Assembly: GCA_034433795.1 (NCBI GenBank)
Contig: DAOUAE010000021.1
Span: 1-7,225, forward strand
DNA: 7,225 bases
From: DAOUAE01 sp034433795
GTDB taxonomy: Bacteria; Chloroflexota; UBA6077; FW602-bin22; DAOUAE01
Direction of reading: 5' to 3'
Positions 5,052-7,225 of the stretch are shown here, one piece after another; position 1 is the first letter of the stretch; each line of letters begins with the position of its first letter. The notes beneath the pieces were generated by a model. The model saw only the letters and a list, made by a program, of their open reading frames with translations, did not search any database and was not told where the DNA came from. A program made the position numbers and the translations under genes.

Positions 5052-5249
5052 TCAGGCCCTCACCGCTTGACGGGGCCGGCGTTCCTTGATCAGGCGCTCG
5101 ACCTCGGCTTCCGGAATAACCAGACCGTAGGGCGTCAGGAGAGCCTTCAGCCGGCCCTCCTTGACGAGTTGCCGCACTCGCTCCCGGCTGATGCGCAGTG
5201 CTCGGGCAGCCTCACTCATCCCTACAAACCCCACCAGAATGTCCGCCAT
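5052..5249 (-). CDS. Excisionase-family helix-turn-helix DNA-binding protein, 65 aa
   Basis: A single small MerR/HTH_17-type domain: MSEAARALRISRERVRQLV (11-29) is the helix-turn-helix, and EGRLKALLTPYGLVIPEAEV (31-50) is the beta wing and the helix that follows. The basic tail ends in RRPRQAVRA. Proteins of this size and fold act as recombination directionality factors (Xis) or as AlpA-like regulators in phages and satellites. It is first in the replication operon, has its own promoter (5274-5302) and a GGGAGGGG ribosome binding site just before the ATG. It is separated from the integrase by a 586-bp mostly non-coding stretch with repeats it may bind. Whether it acts mainly on excision or transcription cannot be decided from sequence. 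Confidence 0.87.
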   Translation of the reverse strand: MADILVGFVGMSEAARALRISRERVRQLVKEGRLKALLTPYGLVIPEAEVERLIKERRPRQAVRA

Positions 5250-5273
5250 CGTCCCCTCCCATCTGCTGAGTTG

Positions 5274-5302
5274 AGCATACCACGGTGCAAAGGGGGATTC
5301 AA
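5274..5302 (-). promoter_or_regulatory. Promoter of the HTH/replication operon
   Basis: On the minus strand, TTGAAT (5297-5302) and TATGCT (5274-5279) are 17 bp apart, and a TG one base before the -10 makes it an extended -10 promoter. It lies 24 bp upstream of the HTH ATG (5249), leaving a very short leader. Confidence 0.7.
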
Positions 5303-5338
5303 GTAAGGAAACCGTTAAAGGTTCGGAAAAATTCTGGG

Positions 5339-5359
5339 GTACTACTTTTGAATACCGGT
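5339..5359 (+). promoter_or_regulatory. Operator-like motif copy 3
   Basis: It shares GTACTACT, TTG, TACC and GT in register with 1183-1203, 17 of 21 positions, and both copies have an A-rich run just before them. It lies about 37 bp upstream of the -35 box of the replication operon promoter. The GGTA...TACC ends form a partial dyad, as expected for a dimeric regulator. Confidence 0.55.
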
Positions 5360-5412
5360 TCGACCGTGAGTGTGACGGTTCTGTTACCCCTGCCCACCAT
5401 GTTCGACGCCGG

Positions 5413-5428
5413 TGCTACTGGAGTAGCA
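5413..5428. repeat. 16-bp palindrome TGCTACT-GG-AGTAGCA
   Basis: A perfect 7+7 bp inverted repeat with a 2-bp centre in the non-coding region upstream of the HTH/replication promoter. The short centre favours a protein-binding site over an RNA hairpin. It is not followed by a T run on either strand. Confidence 0.5.
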
Positions 5429-5536
5429 GGGAGTGGCAGAAAGCAACGGCAAGGAGAGGGAGGCAAAGCCGAAAGGTGCACCTAATGCAAAAATTGCAAG
5501 CGACGGTGCTTGTGGGGAGGGCGCACCCCACGTGTC

Positions 5537-5563
5537 AAAAAAATCAAGGGCGCTGCGGGGCCC
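5537..5563 (-). terminator. Possible terminator downstream of the integrase region
   Basis: On the minus strand a short GC stem (GGGC/GCCC, 5560-5563 with 5548-5551) is followed after a few bases by seven T residues (complement of AAAAAAA, 5537-5543). The stem is only 4 bp, so the call rests mainly on the T run. It would stop integrase transcripts before the replication operon promoter. Confidence 0.35.
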
Positions 5564-5786
5564 GGGCCACCGCTGGTACGGGCAGCAGCGGGCTTGTGGG
5601 TCTGGCCAGGACCACCCGGCCCCTCTCATTCTCGCTGGTCTGCTGGTCGGGCTGCCCCACCCGGCGTGGAACAGAACGGGACACTTTCCGCTTTTCGGCC
5701 CAGTGCACCACCAGAGCATGCGCTAGCGGTCCCGAAACGGTCCCTTTTCGGTCCTCTACCGGGCCGTCAGTCACAGGAGCCGCCAC
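5544..5786 (-). CDS. Doubtful small reading frame after the integrase gene, 80 aa
   Basis: A GTG at 5786 has GGAG 7 nt upstream and the frame runs 80 codons to a TGA that leads into the T run at 5537-5543. It begins 49 bp after the integrase stop. No domain is seen; the product is Pro/Arg/Val-rich with low structural content. It contains the phased CGGTCC repeats, which argues that the DNA may be under selection as binding sites rather than as a gene. Confidence 0.2.
   Translation of the reverse strand: MAAPVTDGPVEDRKGTVSGPLAHALVVHWAEKRKVSRSVPRRVGQPDQQTSENERGRVVLARPTSPLLPVPAVARAPQRP
5691..5754 (+). repeat. Helically phased CGGTCC direct repeats
   Basis: CGGTCC starts at 5727, 5738 and 5749, an exact 11-bp period. 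The last unit with its flank (CTTTTCGGTCC, 5744-5754) is matched at 10 of 11 positions by 5691-5701. The repeats lie 80-110 bp past the integrase stop. Short repeats at one-turn spacing are typical of cooperative binding by small HTH proteins such as Xis. Confidence 0.5.
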
Positions 5787-5835
5787 CGCTTCGCTCCGCA
5801 GTTGTGCAAGCCATGAGAGTCAAGATGGCGAGTTG

Positions 5836-7068
5836 CTAGTCCTCGGGAGCAGCCACCTCCGGCCGGTGCGGGGCCGAGTCCTGGGGACTCATCGCCGACC
5901 CCCCGGTAGTGGGGCGGCCCGGGCCAGAAACGCCACCGCTGTAGCGATCATCTCCTGCCGGCAGGGCAGCTGCCAACGCCTTGTCCAGGACCTCGACAGC
6001 CCGCTCAGGGGCTCCGAGAGTGTGGGCGTAGGTCTTCAGCGCCAGCACCCCGCCATCGGCGTGCCCGAGGAGGCTCGCCACCACCTTCAAGTCGAGGCCG
6101 CCCCGGACGAGATAAGAGGCGAAGGCGTGGCGCAGATCGTGAATGCGGCCCGAGAGGCCGGTCCGGCGGAGGGCCCGGCGCCAGGCGCTCCGAACCGCCT
6201 CGTAGTGTAACAGCCCGCCGTCGGGCCCCGGAAACAGCAGGTCGTCCCCTTTGGGGTCCCGTCCCAGCCGCTGCCGGGCCCGCTGCCACAGCGCCTCCAG
6301 CACGGCCCGCCCCCAGGAGGGGAGAACCACCACCCTTCGCCCGGCGGCGGTCTTTGGGGCCAGGATACGGGGCGGCCGGGTCCAGGTGATGCTCTTGTGG
6401 ACCCGGATTTCGCCGGTCACGGGGTTGACATCGCCCCAGGTCAGCGCCACCGCCTCGCCAAGCCGCAGGCCGCTGGCCGCCAGCAGCCCCCAGAGCGGCC
6501 CCCATTTTGTCCCGGCAGTGGCCGAGAGGAAGCGGGTGAGAGTTGGGGCATCCCAGACAGCGAGAGCGGGCGGCCGTTGCGGCGGGGAGGGGACGGGGTC
6601 GACCGGGTTGTGTGTCAGCAACTCCAGTCGCCGGGCGTCCTCAAACACCTTGTGGAGCAGGTTCCGAACCCGCTGAGCCGTGGCTGGTGATCGTCCCCGG
6701 GCCAGGACGCCTTTGAGCGCCTCCTGAATGTGGAGGGGGCGGATTTCGCACAGCGGCCGCTGTCCGAGGGTGGGGAGCACATGGGTATCGAGGATCTCCT
6801 GGTATCGGGCGAGGGTTCGAGGGCGGAGGCGGAGCGCCTGGTCCTCAAGCCAGCGGGTCACCCAGGCGCTCAGGGGCATCCGCTCCGGCGCCCGCCCGAG
6901 CAGCTCCACCTGTCCCCGCAACGCCCGCAGCCGCTCCTCGACCTCCTTCCGGGACTTCCCGTAGACGGCGAGGCGGCGCCCCTGCACCCGCAGCCGTCCC
7001 TGCCACCGCCCGTCCGGGAGGCGGGTGATCGTGCCTTCACCGTTGGACCGTCGGGACCGAGCCATCAT
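5836..7068 (-). CDS. int: Tyrosine-family integrase, 410 aa
   Basis: Catalyses site-specific integration and excision at the tRNA site. Domains in order: an N-terminal arm-binding domain (about 8-50; GTITRLPDGRWQGRLRV, then YGKSRKEVEERL), a core-binding SAM-like domain (64-160), and the catalytic domain (about 172-365). All catalytic residues are visible: R202 (ASGLRLGE), K239 (LAPKT), H310 and R313 (HDLRHAF), H336 (LLGH) and nucleophile Y347 (KTYAHTL). The tail 370-410 is low complexity. Two adjacent ATGs (7068, 7065) follow GGAGAGGGG; I use the first. The frame is open farther upstream to 7203, but that part is the antisense of the tRNA repeat and arm repeats and is not a real N-terminus. 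The gene starts about 100 bp from attR, and its upstream region contains the right arm repeats, so self-regulation is likely. Confidence 0.96.
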   Translation of the reverse strand: MMARSRRSNGEGTITRLPDGRWQGRLRVQGRRLAVYGKSRKEVEERLRALRGQVELLGRAPERMPLSAWVTRWLEDQALRLRPRTLARYQEILDTHVLPTLGQRPLCEIRPLHIQEALKGVLARGRSPATAQRVRNLLHKVFEDARRLELLTHNPVDPVPSPPQRPPALAVWDAPTLTRFLSATAGTKWGPLWGLLAASGLRLGEAVALTWGDVNPVTGEIRVHKSITWTRPPRILAPKTAAGRRVVVLPSWGRAVLEALWQRARQRLGRDPKGDDLLFPGPDGGLLHYEAVRSAWRRALRRTGLSGRIHDLRHAFASYLVRGGLDLKVVASLLGHADGGVLALKTYAHTLGAPERAVEVLDKALAAALPAGDDRYSGGVSGPGRPTTGGSAMSPQDSAPHRPEVAAPED

Positions 7069-7095
7069 TCCCCTCTCCGACCGGCACGGTGGGGG

Positions 7096-7118
7096 AATGG
7101 GCATCACAATGGGCATCG
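7096..7118 (+). repeat. Right integrase arm-type repeats (two copies of AATGGGCATC)
   Basis: Copies start at 7096 and 7108, 12 bp apart, in the same orientation as the three left copies. A 22-bp block is shared exactly with 110-131. They sit between the integrase start and attR, 44 bp from the predicted core. They may overlap the integrase promoter, for which I see no clear -35/-10 pair. Confidence 0.75.
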
Positions 7119-7156
7119 GCGCCGTCTCAGGGCGCTTCAGAGGCGGGCTGCGGGGC

Positions 7157-7208
7157 GAGCAGCGGTCTCCAAAACCGCCGGTCGGGGGTTCGAATCCCTC
7201 CACTCCTG
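7157..7208 (+). pseudogene. Displaced tRNA-Trp 3' fragment at attR
   Basis: GAGC-A (7157-7161) resembles the 3' side of a D stem. GCGGT (7162-7166), loop CTCCAAA (7167-7173, anticodon CCA at 7169-7171) and ACCGC (7174-7178) form a perfect anticodon arm. The T arm and acceptor 3' strand follow, ending at discriminator G7208. No matching 5' acceptor strand (expected AGGAGTG) is found upstream, so this copy cannot make a tRNA. Confidence 0.75.
7162..7178. other. Predicted integrase core site: inverted GCGGT/ACCGC around a 7-bp overlap
   Basis: The anticodon stem gives two 5-bp inverted half-sites separated by 7 bp (CTCCAAA). Lambda-type integrases commonly use an anticodon-stem dyad with a 6-8 bp overlap as the core. 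The exact repeat begins inside this loop (7170), consistent with strand exchange there. Confidence 0.55.
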
Positions 7209-7225
7209 CCCGCCAGCCCCGTCTC
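7170..7225 (+). repeat. attR: right copy of the 56-bp attachment-site direct repeat
   Basis: Exact match to 1-56, running from the anticodon loop to the loop of the tRNA terminator. The window ends here, so whether identity continues into host DNA cannot be seen. Confidence 0.93.

Larger units (their letters stand above)
5250..5835. other. Long mostly non-coding control region between the HTH and integrase genes
   Basis: About 585 bp without a convincing gene. It contains the operon promoter, an operator-like copy (5339-5359), a 16-bp palindrome (5413-5428), a possible minus-strand terminator (5537-5563), and phased CGGTCC repeats (5727-5754). The part 5280-5480 is noticeably more AT-rich than the genes around it. 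Reading frames on the plus strand here run into the antisense of the integrase and show no protein-like pattern. Confidence 0.6.
1..7225. mobile_element. Complete tRNA-integrated element with Int, Xis-like HTH and Prim-Pol/D5 helicase
   Basis: The two ends of the window are an exact 56-bp direct repeat made of a tRNA 3' part, the usual footprint of a tyrosine-integrase element inserted in a tRNA gene. A tyrosine recombinase gene starts about 100 bp from the right repeat and reads inward. Integrase arm-type repeats lie inside both ends. Between them are an excisionase-type HTH gene, a primase-polymerase/SF3 helicase and several small nucleic-acid-binding-type proteins. No virion, packaging, conjugation or relaxase gene is visible. 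The gene content (int, xis-like, pri-rep) resembles phage satellites or small integrative replicons. Whether it is mobilised by a helper phage or a conjugative element cannot be seen here. Confidence 0.88.

Noticed and set aside
5476..6210. Plus-strand frame of 244 codons across the control region and the integrase end
   Set aside because: It is antisense to the integrase catalytic end, has no ribosome binding site and no protein-like pattern.
7069..7203. N-terminal extension of the integrase frame up to 7203
   Set aside because: The added residues are the antisense of the tRNA repeat and the arm repeats; the internal ATG pair at 7068/7065 has a good ribosome binding site and begins the normal arm-binding domain.
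1..7225. CRISPR array, rRNA, toxin-antitoxin, resistance or known defence genes
   Set aside because: No spaced repeat array, no rRNA-like sequence and no recognisable protein of these kinds was seen on either strand.

Overview
The window looks like one complete small integrative element of about 7.2 kb, seen from attachment site to attachment site. An exact 56-bp direct repeat (1-56 and 7170-7225) forms both ends. It is the 3' part of a tRNA gene, most consistent with tRNA-Trp (a CCA anticodon is readable at the right end and the discriminator base is G73). Integrase arm-type repeats (core AATGGGCATC) lie just inside both ends, three on the left and two on the right. The host is a bacterium with a very GC-rich genome. 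Strong AGGAGG-type ribosome binding sites and sigma-70-like promoters are present. From memory, the style of the proteins recalls Chloroflexota (Thermomicrobia-like) elements, but this is a weak guess.

Layout, left to right: attL with the tRNA 3' end and an intrinsic terminator (1-72); arm repeats (110-142); a two-gene minus-strand unit made of a SWIM zinc-finger protein (795-1100) followed by an OB-fold-like protein (336-731); a divergent promoter region with two copies of an operator-like motif (about 1127-1234); the only plus-strand gene, a 73-aa zinc-finger protein (1266-1487); a minus-strand replication operon read from 5249 down to 1588 (excisionase-type HTH, a 152-aa protein ending in a beta-clamp-binding-like motif, an 889-aa Prim-Pol/D5 superfamily 3 helicase, and an 80-aa helical protein, the last two junctions being ATGA overlaps); a mostly non-coding 585-bp stretch (5250-5835) holding the operon promoter, a third operator-like copy and phased CGGTCC repeats; the tyrosine integrase (5836-7068); arm repeats and attR (7096-7225).

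How it may work: Int and the HTH/Xis-like protein would excise and integrate the element at the tRNA. The Prim-Pol helicase would replicate the excised circle, possibly from an inverted pair of AGTGAC repeats inside its own coding region (about 2116-2219). The 152-aa protein may connect replication to the host sliding clamp. The repeated TACTAC operator motif could let one regulator coordinate the SWIM/OB operon, the zinc-finger gene and the replication operon. There are no capsid, portal, conjugation, resistance or recognisable defence genes, so the layout resembles a satellite or a minimal integrative replicon (P4/PICI-like in gene content) rather than a prophage or ICE.
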